DNA of 64,000 nucleotides from Peribacillus simplex NBRC 15720 = DSM 1321 (GTDB lineage: Bacteria; Bacillota; Bacilli; Bacillales; DSM-1321), in the NCBI RefSeq assembly GCF_002243645.1, contig NZ_CP017704.1, forward strand, positions 1,837,501 to 1,901,500, read 5' to 3'. A model generated the notes under the pieces. That model saw nothing but the letters and a program-made list of their open reading frames with translations, had not been told where the DNA came from and made no database searches. Made by a program: the position numbers and the translations under genes. Position 1 is the first letter of the stretch; each line of letters begins with the position of its first letter. Shown here in pieces: positions 54,577 through 62,994 of this stretch.

Positions 54577-55467
54577 TTAAGAATTCATCAGTATCTGTTC
54601 CAGAGCCTCATCAAGATGATGGAATTTAAATGCATACCCCGCCTTTTCCAATCTCTCAGGTATGACCCACCGGCTTTTTAATATCAATTCCGTTTCAGTC
54701 CCCATAAAGAAAGCCCCCATTTCAAGCATCGGTGTTGGACAGGGAAGCCCTATCCTAATATTCATGAGCTTTCTCAAATGAGCCATCAATTCACGATTTG
54801 TAACTGGTTGCGGCGATGAACAATTGAATACCCCGCTCAACTCCTGATTCTTTCTCAGAAAAAGGACAATGTTAAATAAATCTTCTATATGTATCCAACT
54901 GAATTTCTGATTTCCTGATCCTTGATGGCCACCCAGTCCGAATTTAACCAAATTCCTATATGGGGTCATCACGCCCCCATCTCCCAATACAATAGCGATC
55001 CGTAAAGCAATTTGTCTCGTCTTGGGTAATCGGAAATCGAAAAATGAGCGCTCCCACGCTTTCGCAACATCAACGGAAAAGCCTGAACCGATTACACCAT
55101 CCTCCTCCGTCATTGGTTTATCTTCAGCATGCCTGTATATCGTTGCCGTACTTGAGTTTATCCATAATGAAGGAGGATTTTCACATTGTTCAATCGCCTC
55201 ACCTAGCGCTTCAGTCGTATCAGTTCGTGAATCCAATATTTCTTTCTTATTCTTAGCATTGTAGCGGCAATTGACCGTTTTTCCTGCTAGGTTGATTAAC
55301 ATATCCGAATTATCGATCGTTTCCCTTATTCCTTCTTTATCTTCCCAGCCAGTATGCGGGGTTTGCCTGGAGATGATCCTTACCTCATACCCCAAATTCC
55401 TGAAATGCTTTTCAAAGTATTGACCGACAAAACCAGTCCCGCCAGCTAAAACCACTTTCTTCAGCAT
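54577..55467 (-). CDS. TIGR01777-type epimerase family protein, paralogue of YfhF
   Basis: 296 residues. LAGGTGFVGQYF, INLAGKTVNCRY, STATIYRHAEDKPM and FSWIHIEDLFNIVLFL follow YfhF, with C-terminal VFNCSSPQPVTNREL and MGTETELILKSRWVIPERLEKAGYAF matching the DUF1731 part. So the window contains two members of this family, here with weaker conservation (SNGIGYYG is STATIYRH). Lies beside the aminotransferase in a separate transcript. Function unknown. Confidence 0.88.
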   Translation of the reverse strand: MLKKVVLAGGTGFVGQYFEKHFRNLGYEVRIISRQTPHTGWEDKEGIRETIDNSDMLINLAGKTVNCRYNAKNKKEILDSRTDTTEALGEAIEQCENPPSLWINSSTATIYRHAEDKPMTEEDGVIGSGFSVDVAKAWERSFFDFRLPKTRQIALRIAIVLGDGGVMTPYRNLVKFGLGGHQGSGNQKFSWIHIEDLFNIVLFLRKNQELSGVFNCSSPQPVTNRELMAHLRKLMNIRIGLPCPTPMLEMGAFFMGTETELILKSRWVIPERLEKAGYAFKFHHLDEALEQILMNS

Positions 55468-55679
55468 ATAACCAACCCGCTTTCTTTTAAATAGATCGCA
55501 TGATAACTAGTTTAGCCCTTTTTTGTGAACCACTTCACAATCGTACCATATTATTACATTAATTGGTATCAGGATTACATAACATACGCGTGCAACAATT
55601 GGTGAACTTGTCCAAGCAAAAAGGAATATTACACATAAATTAGTAATGTGTAAATTTATAAAACAAAGGGATGATTGCA

Positions 55680-55865
55680 GTGTCAAACAAAAAGCTAAGA
55701 AGAACTGTTAATTCTGGAACTGGTAATTCTGGAACTGGCAATAGCAGCCTCAGGTCTGCCTTGAGAAGAGTCTTACAAAATTTATTAAACAATAATAGAG
55801 GTACTTCAATTAAGGAACCTACTTCCATCAAGCAACCCACTTCTAACAAGGAATTTGAAAATTAG
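55680..55865 (+). CDS. Small repeat-containing basic protein, 61 aa
   Basis: GTG start at 55680, 9 nt after AAAGGGATG; the upstream ATG at 55671 is part of that site. Basic protein with NSGTGNSGTGNSS at residues 9-21, a helical basic stretch SLRSALRRVLQNLLNNN and a tail of repeats TSIKEPTSIKQPTSNKE. At DNA level the first part has an exact 15-bp direct repeat. I do not recognise the family; low-complexity and Asn/Ser/Thr-rich like spore-surface or wall proteins. Possible sigma-K-like CATAAATTA lies at 55634-55642. Confidence 0.5.
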   Translation: MSNKKLRRTVNSGTGNSGTGNSSLRSALRRVLQNLLNNNRGTSIKEPTSIKQPTSNKEFEN

Positions 55866-55885
55866 AAGGTTGCTTTTTTGAGATT

Positions 55886-55927
55886 AACATGGAATCCCTT
55901 TGGACTATTCTAAAGGGATTCCATGTT
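55886..55927 (+). repeat. 16-bp perfect inverted repeat
   Basis: AACATGGAATCCCTTT (55886-55901) / AAAGGGATTCCATGTT (55912-55927), 10-nt loop. It follows the small gene at 55680 and would be a strong hairpin, but only a G-rich tail follows, not a T run, so a terminator role is uncertain. Confidence 0.8.
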
Positions 55928-56024
55928 GACTACTGTTTTCTGAATTTTGGTTATGTATTTACATGTACCAGCTATATATTTCTGGTGAATAGCTGTTATA
56001 TCTAATAGAGCTAAAGGAGAAGTT

Positions 56025-56438
56025 ATGATGTATTTTCGAGAATGGAAACCTAAAAAAGACATCAAGAAATTAACGGATATTACGGTAAGTAATTTTCGGG
56101 TTTCGTCTAATAAAGTGAATGAAATTTTGCAAAAGTCACATAAGGTACTTGTAATTTGTAATGATAAAGGTAAAGTAGTGGGGTTTCTTTGTTATAATCT
56201 TTACTTATATAAAGTGGCTCATATTAATTATATAGTCCTTGATAAAAAATATAGAGGAAAAGGAATTCTGCAATCCCTTTTACCAGAATTAGTAGCTTAT
56301 GTGAGAGAAAAAAGGATCCTTGTAGTGTCCGGTTTTGTGAACAAAAATAACCCTGAAGCATTACAAAAGTTTAAAGACCTTGGGTTTAAACCGGTTTTAA
56401 TTTATCATGATGACATTCTAATTCAATCACTAGTTTAA
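56025..56438 (+). CDS. GNAT family N-acetyltransferase
   Basis: 137 residues, ATG after AAAGGAGAAG. Motif A of the fold, LDKKYRGKGILQSLLPELVAYVREK (R/Q-x2-G-x-G/A acetyl-CoA loop at RGKGIL), and the C-terminal beta strand NPEALQKFKDLGFKPVLIYHD are clear. Target unknown. It has an AT-rich composition somewhat unlike the neighbouring genes. Confidence 0.88.
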   Translation: MMYFREWKPKKDIKKLTDITVSNFRVSSNKVNEILQKSHKVLVICNDKGKVVGFLCYNLYLYKVAHINYIVLDKKYRGKGILQSLLPELVAYVREKRILVVSGFVNKNNPEALQKFKDLGFKPVLIYHDDILIQSLV

Positions 56439-56888
56439 AAGGATCCTCCTGCCGCCTATTAGCGTAAATAAGAAGATAGATTAAGAAAAAATACAATCTG
56501 TTTTTAGCTCTGTCTATTACAAATAAGTAATATTAGGATTAATATATGAATCATGTGTTCCTTCATACAAAACTAGGGAATGAAATCGCCTGTAAATTCT
56601 ACACGAATTATAGGCATTTTCCAGGTAGTCTCATCAGCCTTTCTTTAAAACCCCAATCACTTGATATTAGGGATCAGGTTAAAAATGGCAACCAGTAAAA
56701 ACTGGCATAGCATACGGTTATCTAAATTGAATTAAACAGGAGCGGTACTATAAATAATAGAAGGAATACGCCATAAATTCACTACCTCAAATTAATCATT
56801 GAATTTTCTATATTTTCAAAAGTATTCCATATTTTCAGCATTCATTCGTGCTATAGTGTGTGTATACCTGCTAAAAGGGGAGAGAATT
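56439..56888. other. 450-bp stretch with no supported gene
   Basis: AT-rich. One 50-codon plus-strand frame starts at about 56546 (MNHVFLHTKLGNEIACKF...) behind a weak AGGA; it could be a tiny gene or chance. A small hairpin ACCAGTAAAAACTGGC lies near 56690. I see no RNA gene or regulatory element. Confidence 0.4.
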
Positions 56889-57359
56889 ATGAAATCGATA
56901 GAACTAATCATCTTAAATCTGGAAGAGGTTAGAAGAAGAAACATTAAACTATGGACTTCAATACCTAAAGGCATAGTTCATTGGAAACCAGACGACAAGG
57001 CAATGAGCTGTTTAGAAATGGTTAGACATGTCCTTGATAGTGAGCATTACTATCATTTATCTATTAAAAATCAGGGTAGCTTACCAGTTTATGAATCACC
57101 ATTTGAAAAACAGCCACTCATCTCTGTTGAAGCGGAATTAAACTTTGCCGAACCTTACAGGCGTGATTTTTTGGAAACGATCATATCCTTCAGCAAAGAC
57201 GACTTATCCAATATTAAAATCGATCGCTCTAATATAGGCTATATCAGGGATTTAGGAGACATGTTGCTAAGAATTGCTTATCATGAGTCTGTACATACTG
57301 GTCAATTATTGGACTATTTAAGAACTGCTGGAGTTCCTAGAATAAGCGTTTGGGATTAA
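56889..57359 (+). CDS. DinB superfamily protein
   Basis: 156 residues from ATG 56889 after AAGGGGAGAG; the longer frame from 56799 is upstream leader. Four-helix-bundle DinB fold with the metal-binding His triad H47 (MVRHVLDSE), H132 and H136 (YHESVHTGQLLDYL). DinB proteins act as metal-dependent thiol transferases or hydrolases; the substrate is unknown. Followed by a long perfect-stem terminator. Confidence 0.9.
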   Translation: MKSIELIILNLEEVRRRNIKLWTSIPKGIVHWKPDDKAMSCLEMVRHVLDSEHYYHLSIKNQGSLPVYESPFEKQPLISVEAELNFAEPYRRDFLETIISFSKDDLSNIKIDRSNIGYIRDLGDMLLRIAYHESVHTGQLLDYLRTAGVPRISVWD

Positions 57360-57403
57360 TCACTTCATTTTCAAAGGGTGTTTCATTCATGGTGTAGCAC
57401 CAG

Positions 57404-57449
57404 ACTGTAGGCAAACTCGATAAAAATCGAGTTTGCCTACAGTTTTTTT
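57404..57449 (+). terminator. Terminator after the DinB gene
   Basis: 18-bp perfect stem ACTGTAGGCAAACTCGAT / ATCGAGTTTGCCTACAGT with a 4-nt loop, then TTTTTT. Confidence 0.95.
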
Positions 57450-57464
57450 ATTGCTTGTACAATT

Positions 57465-57536
57465 TGGACGTTGATTTCCGCTCCAGGCACTCGCTTTCCC
57501 CGCAGGAGTCTCGCACCTTCCGCTCCAATTAACTTA
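57465..57536 (+). repeat. Shortened Bacillus interspersed repeat
   Basis: TTGGACGTTGATTTCCGCTC... CCCGCAGGAGTCTCGCACCTTCCGCTCCAATTAACTT is the two ends of a repeat I know from many Bacillaceae genomes, in which GGACGTTGATTTCCGCTCC and GCTCCCGCAGGAGTCTCGCACCTTCCGCTCC flank a longer GC-rich middle. Here the middle is missing, so the copy is internally deleted. It sits just upstream of the transposase remnant. Confidence 0.6.
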
Positions 57537-57609
57537 GTTTTAAATTTTAGATAGAACCCTTTTGCCTATTCTTTATTGTTTTAAAATAGAGTTATTTAAA
57601 CTTGAGGTG

Positions 57610-57839
57610 ATGAAGATGCTTGCTAAACATGATTCTAGAGATCAACTTGAAATGATTACTTTAAATCAACTGGTGCCGCAGACCGCAAAAGTTTTGTATT
57701 GGGAACGATTGTAGCACCTGGAAATACACATGACAGTCAAATCTTAGAGCCACTTGTCGAACAAGTGATTGAGAAAGTTGGAAAACCGGAAGCCGTTGCC
57801 GCAGATGCAGCTTATAAATTCCCTGATGCTCCACCATAA
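57610..57839 (+). pseudogene. Deleted IS1182-type transposase remnant
   Basis: ATG 57610 begins MKMLAKHDSRDQLEMITLNQLVPQT, the IS1182 transposase N-terminus, and then frame changes by deletion near 57675 into ADRKSFVLGTIVAPGNTHDSQILEPLVEQVIEKVGKPEAVAADAAYKFPDAPP, which is the catalytic DDE region (DADA(G)YK). Some 150-200 residues between these are gone and the C-terminus is truncated by TAA at 57837. Inactive. No terminal inverted repeats were found. Confidence 0.85.
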
Positions 57840-57915
57840 TCAATCCAATTGATCTTCAAGAAAATGTTTCATGTTAGGAAATTGTGGAAAAGTAATGATA
57901 TAGGAGGGATAAGAA

Positions 57916-58500
57916 ATGTTGTCTAAAAAACCAGCGGCCAGAATGGTCAGTGCTGTTATTTTAACCGGTTCTCTTTTAGGGGCAGGTGCATCGTTTTCAA
58001 CAGAGCCGGTTGAAGCTGCATCCACATTGGATTCCGCTTCCGGAATAGCTAAGGAACACGCTCTTACCACCTTATCTAAAATTTACAACAAAGCTTTTTC
58101 AGGAGAAATGCCTTATACTGCCATGGGTTTGAAAATTAATGAAAACACCCAAAAAGAAGTATATGAGACATTTGGTTCTCCCCCTGAACCAGGTAACACA
58201 GATGAAACTTTTGTCTATTACCATGCAGAAATGGGGCATCCAGGATTTGCATTTGCCTATAACGATGACAAGACCATCTCACAAATCCGATATTTTGGGA
58301 CAAATGTAGAACGGGACCATAATCTGGGAAGCATCACACCTAAAGTTTTAGGGAAACAACTCGGCAGTGCTGACGAAATACGCCATATTTCCAGTACGAA
58401 TGAAATCAACTACATTTACAAGACAGGAAATTATGAACTGCAATTCATTGTCGGTGAAGATCAAACTGTAGATCATATCAATCTACTCGAAGCTAAATAA
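57916..58500 (+). CDS. Secreted DUF4309 (YjgB-like) protein
   Basis: 194 residues. Signal peptide MLSKKPAARMVSAVILTGSLLGAGASFSTEPVEA with AxA-type cleavage near 35, then the DUF4309 domain: AFSGEMPYTAMGLKINENTQKEVYETFGSPPEP ... HPGFAFAYNDDKTISQIRYFG. Start after TAGGAGGG. YjgB of B. subtilis is a sigma-B/SigX-type stress protein of unknown function. Strong terminator follows. Confidence 0.85.
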   Translation: MLSKKPAARMVSAVILTGSLLGAGASFSTEPVEAASTLDSASGIAKEHALTTLSKIYNKAFSGEMPYTAMGLKINENTQKEVYETFGSPPEPGNTDETFVYYHAEMGHPGFAFAYNDDKTISQIRYFGTNVERDHNLGSITPKVLGKQLGSADEIRHISSTNEINYIYKTGNYELQFIVGEDQTVDHINLLEAK

Positions 58501-58513
58501 AAATAGTCGCCGC

Positions 58514-58553
58514 AGGTTGTAGAGAAAGAAAACTTTCTCTACAACCTTTTTTG
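58514..58553 (+). terminator. Terminator after the DUF4309 gene
   Basis: 15-bp perfect stem AGGTTGTAGAGAAAG / CTTTCTCTACAACCT, 4-nt loop, then TTTTT. Confidence 0.95.
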
Positions 58554-58740
58554 TTTCAGCCCCTCCCCCTTCTTTCCCTTTCAACTTCCAAACCACTGTC
58601 ACCTCCCCAAAAACATATAATGGAAGCAAACCGGTCATTTCATTTACATAAACCATACTCACCCCAAACGGATTCTTAACATTTTTACAATAAAATTAGC
58701 TTGTTCAACATTATTTCAATATATGGAGGGTGTCGGTAAG

Positions 58741-60330
58741 ATGATTAATAAGTTCAGGTCTTTCACAGTATCGGTTCTAAGCATAGCCATCCTTTTTCAG
58801 GGTCTTCCGGTCGCGGTTGCTGCAAAAGATGCAGAAGACAATCAGAAAAATCCGGGAGGCAGATGGATGAAGGGGGAATATCATGCCCATACCACTCAGT
58901 CCGATGATACCGAGGGATCACAGAGCCTTGAAAGCTTGCTAAATAACGCATTTGATAAGTATGGCATGGATTGGATGGGAATTTCCGACCATTTGAGAAT
59001 GTCTTCAAGGAATGATGAGGGACATTTAATTCCAGGCGGGCCGATACCGCTGTCTCAGGGAATCATTCAATATCAAGCCCCGAAAATAGAACAACTGCAA
59101 AAAGAGGGCAAATTTAAAAATAAAGTCATCTTTTCAGGCTTCGAATGGGACATGCCCACATACGAGCATGTCGGCATAGGCATTTTGGGAGATCAGCCGG
59201 GCTCACCTAAAAGTCTGAAAGCTGGCAATCAGTTCGAATATCTGTTCACCAACCAGGATGAAAAGATGTTCGATCCTGCGGATGTAGCTGTCTGGAAAGC
59301 ACAGGATCAAAGAGCCAATAAGACATCCGAGGATGCTCGAACAGCATTGGCATGGCTTGAGAAAAATTATAAGAATACAAGTTATGTCATATTGAACCAC
59401 CCATCAAGAAAAAGGGTATACAACATATCTGATTTTCGCGACTTCAACAATATCGCCCCGGATGTCATGTTCGGATTTGAAGGTATGCCAGGTAACCAGA
59501 TGGAGCCAGATAGAGGCGGTTTAAATCTGACAACACCGGAAAACCGGACCTATGGCGGTTCCGATTACATGCTTGCTAAGGTAGGAGGCGCATGGGATGC
59601 GCTTCTTGGGGAAGGTCGTAAGTTCTGGAATTTTTCCAATTCGGACTCCCATTTTGAAATCAGTGAAAACCGCCTATACTCCAGCGGTTACTGGCCAGGA
59701 GAATATTCCAAGAATTATACATGGGTAAATGGCTCATCAATAAAATCCGTCCTTGATGGCATGCGTTCAGGTAAATCCTTCTCCGTTTTTGGTGACTTGA
59801 TCGATGCTCTTGATTTCCAAGCTAAAAACGGAAACAACAAGGTTGATATGGGCGGGGACCTTAAAGTGAAGGAAGGACAGATGGTCAAGATCACCATCCG
59901 ATTCAAGAGCCCCCAAAAGAACAACAACGGGGATCCCGTCAAGGTGGATCACGTGGACCTAATTTCCGGGGAAGTAACCGGGAAAGCAGTGCCTGGAACA
60001 CCTGCTTATAATAAATCCACCAATGATACTACAAAAGTAGTTAAACGCTTTACAAATAAAGACTGGAAAACCGATCGCGATGGTTTTCATACCATCACTT
60101 ACAAAGTCAAAGCAAATAAGGATCAATATTTCCGTTTGCGTGGCACGAATCTAGGGGAAAATGTCTATGGAGAAACGATTGACGGTGAACCGCTGATCGA
60201 TACAAAGACTGAAATCGAGGATAACGAAACGCGTTTTTCAGAAATAAACAAACGTAACTATAAAGACCTTTGGTTCTATTCGAACCCTATTTTCGTCAGC
60301 GTAGAGGATAAAAATCATGATAAACACTAA
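58741..60330 (+). CDS. Secreted PHP-domain metallohydrolase (CehA/McbA type)
   Basis: 529 residues from ATG 58741, after GGAGGGTG; an earlier in-frame ATG (58723) overlaps that site. N-terminal signal peptide (KFRSFTVSVLSIAILFQGLPVAVAAKD). PHP domain metal ligands: H48 and H50 (GEYHAHTTQSDD), D83-H84 (MGISDHLRM), the SGFEWDMPTYEHVGIG block, VILNHPSR and NFSNSDSHFEIS. CehA/McbA enzymes hydrolyse carbamate/phosphoester or amide bonds; the substrate here is unknown. C-terminal ~170 residues are beta-rich. Probably secreted or wall-associated. Confidence 0.88.
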   Translation: MINKFRSFTVSVLSIAILFQGLPVAVAAKDAEDNQKNPGGRWMKGEYHAHTTQSDDTEGSQSLESLLNNAFDKYGMDWMGISDHLRMSSRNDEGHLIPGGPIPLSQGIIQYQAPKIEQLQKEGKFKNKVIFSGFEWDMPTYEHVGIGILGDQPGSPKSLKAGNQFEYLFTNQDEKMFDPADVAVWKAQDQRANKTSEDARTALAWLEKNYKNTSYVILNHPSRKRVYNISDFRDFNNIAPDVMFGFEGMPGNQMEPDRGGLNLTTPENRTYGGSDYMLAKVGGAWDALLGEGRKFWNFSNSDSHFEISENRLYSSGYWPGEYSKNYTWVNGSSIKSVLDGMRSGKSFSVFGDLIDALDFQAKNGNNKVDMGGDLKVKEGQMVKITIRFKSPQKNNNGDPVKVDHVDLISGEVTGKAVPGTPAYNKSTNDTTKVVKRFTNKDWKTDRDGFHTITYKVKANKDQYFRLRGTNLGENVYGETIDGEPLIDTKTEIEDNETRFSEINKRNYKDLWFYSNPIFVSVEDKNHDKH

Positions 60331-60365
60331 GTTAAATAAAATTCTGCAATAGTTCTGGACATTCC

Positions 60366-60419
60366 AAAAAAGCCCCTCATCGACTTAGCTAATAATCAAC
60401 GTGGATGAGGGGCTTTTTT
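60366..60419 (+). terminator. Terminator after the PHP gene
   Basis: 16-bp stem AAAAAAGCCCCTCATC / GATGAGGGGCTTTTTT with a 22-nt loop. Confidence 0.92.
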
Positions 60420-60569
60420 CCCCTTAGATTCTTAATGATCCTTCCCTTTCTTTAAAATCCTTCCTCGGATAACAATACACCTTTGTTTTAGTATTATTTC
60501 ACTTCAATGCGTGAAAAATCCGTATAATTCACCAAGTTTCATTAACACTAATAATATAAGTTATTTTCA

Positions 60570-60598
60570 TTGACTTTTTTCCTTTTCTTGTATAGTAT
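60570..60598 (+). promoter_or_regulatory. Probable promoter of tcyABC
   Basis: TTGACT (60570-60575), 17-nt spacer, TAGTAT (60593-60598); RBS GGAGG before the ATG at 60643. I saw no riboswitch-like fold in the leader. Confidence 0.65.
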
Positions 60599-60642
60599 CA
60601 CAGAGTATCAATCCCTATCAGATTACTAGGAGGTTTACCCAA

Positions 60643-61467
60643 ATGAAAAAAATGGTTGCACTTTTATCGCTATTGTTGGCTTTCACGATTGTACTTACCG
60701 CTTGTGGTACCAATACAAAAAATGAGGCAAACGATACCGACAATAAATCTTCTTCACAAGAAAGTCTATATGATAAAGTCAAAAAAGACGGCGTATTAAC
60801 TGTTGGAACAGAAGGTACATACCCCCCTTTCACATTCCACGATGATTCAGATAAACTAACGGGGTTTGATGTTGAAATTGCTAAAGAAGTGGCAAAACGC
60901 CTTGGAGTGAAAGCTGAATTCAAGGAAACACAATGGGACGGCATGTTTGCAGGATTGGATGCAAAACGTTTTGATATGATCGCAAACCAAGTGGGCATCG
61001 ATGAAGACCGTCAAAAGAAATATGATTTCTCTGACCCATATATTCAATCAGGAGCCGTATTACTTGTACACAAAGATAATTCGGATATTAAATCCTTCGA
61101 TGATTTGAAAGGTAAGACCTCTGCACAATCTTTAACAAGTAACTACAATGATCTAGCCAAATCACATGGTGCTGAAGTTACCGGTATTGAAGGATTTTCT
61201 CAATCTGTACAGCTTATTGGTTCAAAACGTGTAGATGCGACAATCAATGACAAATTGTCGTACCTTGATTATAAAAAGCAACATCCGGATGCACCTATCA
61301 AAGTCGCTGATGAGGAAGAAAGCGGAGTCGCCAGTGGTTTAATGTTCAGAAAAGACAGCGGCAAATTAGTGGAAGAAGTAAACAAAGCATTAAAAGCAAT
61401 GAAAGACGACGGCACGTACGCAAAAATCTCGGATAAATGGTTCGGTGAAGATGTTTCTCCTAAGTAA
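60643..61467 (+). CDS. tcyA: Cystine ABC importer binding lipoprotein TcyA
   Basis: 274 residues. Lipobox VLTACGTN (Cys21), then [37 protein letters not shown], the L-cystine-type binding signature, [32 protein letters not shown]. Blocks GTEGTY and [11 protein letters not shown] match TcyA of B. subtilis as I recall. Promoter and AGGAGGT site are clear. First gene of tcyABC. Confidence 0.85.
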   Translation: MKKMVALLSLLLAFTIVLTACGTNTKNEANDTDNKSSSQESLYDKVKKDGVLTVGTEGTYPPFTFHDDSDKLTGFDVEIAKEVAKRLGVKAEFKETQWDGMFAGLDAKRFDMIANQVGIDEDRQKKYDFSDPYIQSGAVLLVHKDNSDIKSFDDLKGKTSAQSLTSNYNDLAKSHGAEVTGIEGFSQSVQLIGSKRVDATINDKLSYLDYKKQHPDAPIKVADEEESGVASGLMFRKDSGKLVEEVNKALKAMKDDGTYAKISDKWFGEDVSPK

Positions 61468-62155
61468 TATTTTCACCGAACCCGAGCGTATGAACCAGCT
61501 TGTTTCCATCGCTCAAACCTCCCTCTATCCGATGATAGAGGGAGCTATTCAATATACGATTCCACTAACGCTAATATCATTTGTTCTCGGCCTTATTCTC
61601 GCTGTACTCACAGCATTGGCTAGATTATCTTCCATTAGGATCTTTCAAATAATTGCGCGAGTATATGTGTCAATCATCCGCGGGACACCTTTACTTGTGC
61701 AATTATTTATCATTTTCTATGGACTTCCAAATTTAGGTGTTACCATCAGTCCTTTTATATCGGCTATAATCGGATTCTCATTAAGTGTTGGAGCATACGC
61801 TTCGGAAATTATAAGAGCAGCCATTTTATCCATACCTAAAGGGCAATGGGAAGCGGGCTATTCGATCGGGATGTCATATACCCAAGCTTTAAAGCGGATC
61901 GTCTTGCCGCAAGCAGCGCGTGTATCCGTTCCCCCATTATCCAACACGTTCATTAGCCTTTTAAAAGATACATCGCTTGCATCACTCATTCTTGTAACGG
62001 AATTATTCCGTAAAGCACAAGAGATCGCTGCAAAAAACTATGAATTTCTACTACTTTACATGGAAGCGGCTGCTTTATATTGGATTTTGTGTACCATTCT
62101 ATCTTTCATACAAGGAAGTTTAGAAGACAGACTTAATCGTTATGTAGCAAAATAA
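61451..62155 (+). CDS. tcyB: Cystine ABC importer permease TcyB
   Basis: About 234 residues; the ATG at 61451 and a GTG at 61445 are both inside the end of tcyA, so the genes overlap by ~17 nt and are translationally coupled. [32 protein letters not shown] then five hydrophobic segments with [19 protein letters not shown] and the EAA loop [32 protein letters not shown]. Same family as the permease at 35.3 kb. Confidence 0.88.
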   Translation: MFLLSNIFTEPERMNQLVSIAQTSLYPMIEGAIQYTIPLTLISFVLGLILAVLTALARLSSIRIFQIIARVYVSIIRGTPLLVQLFIIFYGLPNLGVTISPFISAIIGFSLSVGAYASEIIRAAILSIPKGQWEAGYSIGMSYTQALKRIVLPQAARVSVPPLSNTFISLLKDTSLASLILVTELFRKAQEIAAKNYEFLLLYMEAAALYWILCTILSFIQGSLEDRLNRYVAK

Positions 62156-62184
62156 GAACCGCAGTAGTTAAAGGAGATTTTAAA

Positions 62185-62922
62185 ATGATCAACATTAAGA
62201 ATCTTCATAAATCGTTTGGTGACCTTGAAGTTTTAAAGGGCATCGATTTGGAAGTGGAGCAAGGTAAAGTCATTGTATTGATCGGTCCTTCGGGTTCAGG
62301 CAAAACAACCTTTCTTCGGTGTTTGAATCTCCTTGAGGTGCCAACGGACGGGACGATTGAAATCGATGAAACGGTAATGGACTTCAAAAAAACCGTTAGA
62401 AAAAAATCGATTACATCTTTTCGCAGTTTGACAGGGATGGTTTTTCAAAGCTATAACCTCTTCCCCCACAAAACAGCATTGGAAAATGTAATGGAAGGCC
62501 CCATCATAGTAAAAAACATAGCCAAACATCAAGCGAAAGAAACTGCTGCTGCCCTTCTTACAAAAGTGGGCTTAGGTGAAAAAATCGATTTTTATCCGTT
62601 TCAATTGTCCGGCGGACAGCAGCAACGAGTCGGAATTGCCAGGGCCCTGGCCATGGAGCCTAAGGTCATGCTATTCGATGAACCCACTTCCGCTTTAGAT
62701 CCAGAACTGGTTGGAGATGTGTTACAGGTCATGAAAGACCTGGCGAAAGAAGAAGGCATGACAATGATCGTGGTAACCCATGAAATGCGTTTCGCCCGTG
62801 AAGTCGCCGACGAAGTCATTTTCATGGATGAAGGAAAAATAATGGAGCGGGGAAAACCCGAGCAAATTTTTACAAACCCTAAAGAAGCGCGTACACGTAA
62901 ATTCCTCAATATGATTCAATAA
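62185..62922 (+). CDS. tcyC: Cystine ABC importer ATPase TcyC
   Basis: 245 residues. Walker [10 protein letters not shown], signature LSGGQQQR, Walker [19 protein letters not shown]-loop [29 protein letters not shown] is the amino-acid-importer Q-loop. ATG after AAAGGAG, 29 nt after tcyB. With tcyA and tcyB it forms a complete importer, likely under sulfur control (CymR in B. subtilis), though I could not identify the operator. Confidence 0.9.
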   Translation: MINIKNLHKSFGDLEVLKGIDLEVEQGKVIVLIGPSGSGKTTFLRCLNLLEVPTDGTIEIDETVMDFKKTVRKKSITSFRSLTGMVFQSYNLFPHKTALENVMEGPIIVKNIAKHQAKETAAALLTKVGLGEKIDFYPFQLSGGQQQRVGIARALAMEPKVMLFDEPTSALDPELVGDVLQVMKDLAKEEGMTMIVVTHEMRFAREVADEVIFMDEGKIMERGKPEQIFTNPKEARTRKFLNMIQ

Positions 62923-62953
62923 AAAACGGTGCTATTCAAGCACCGCTCGCGGC

Positions 62954-62982
62954 CCCCCATTTTTTAGAAATGGGGGTTTTTG
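62954..62982 (+). terminator. Terminator after tcyC
   Basis: CCCCCATTT / AAATGGGGG stem with 5-nt loop and TTTTTG. A smaller GGTGC/GCACC hairpin precedes it. Confidence 0.88.
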
Positions 62983-62994
62983 CCCATCATTAAA

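Noticed and set aside
60421..60642. Riboswitch or T-box upstream of tcyA
   Set aside because: Only an ordinary promoter and RBS are visible; no conserved helices and no terminator hairpin before the ATG.
60618..60998. 126-codon minus-strand frame over tcyA
   Set aside because: Antisense to a conserved lipoprotein gene with a promoter and a good start; no supporting site.
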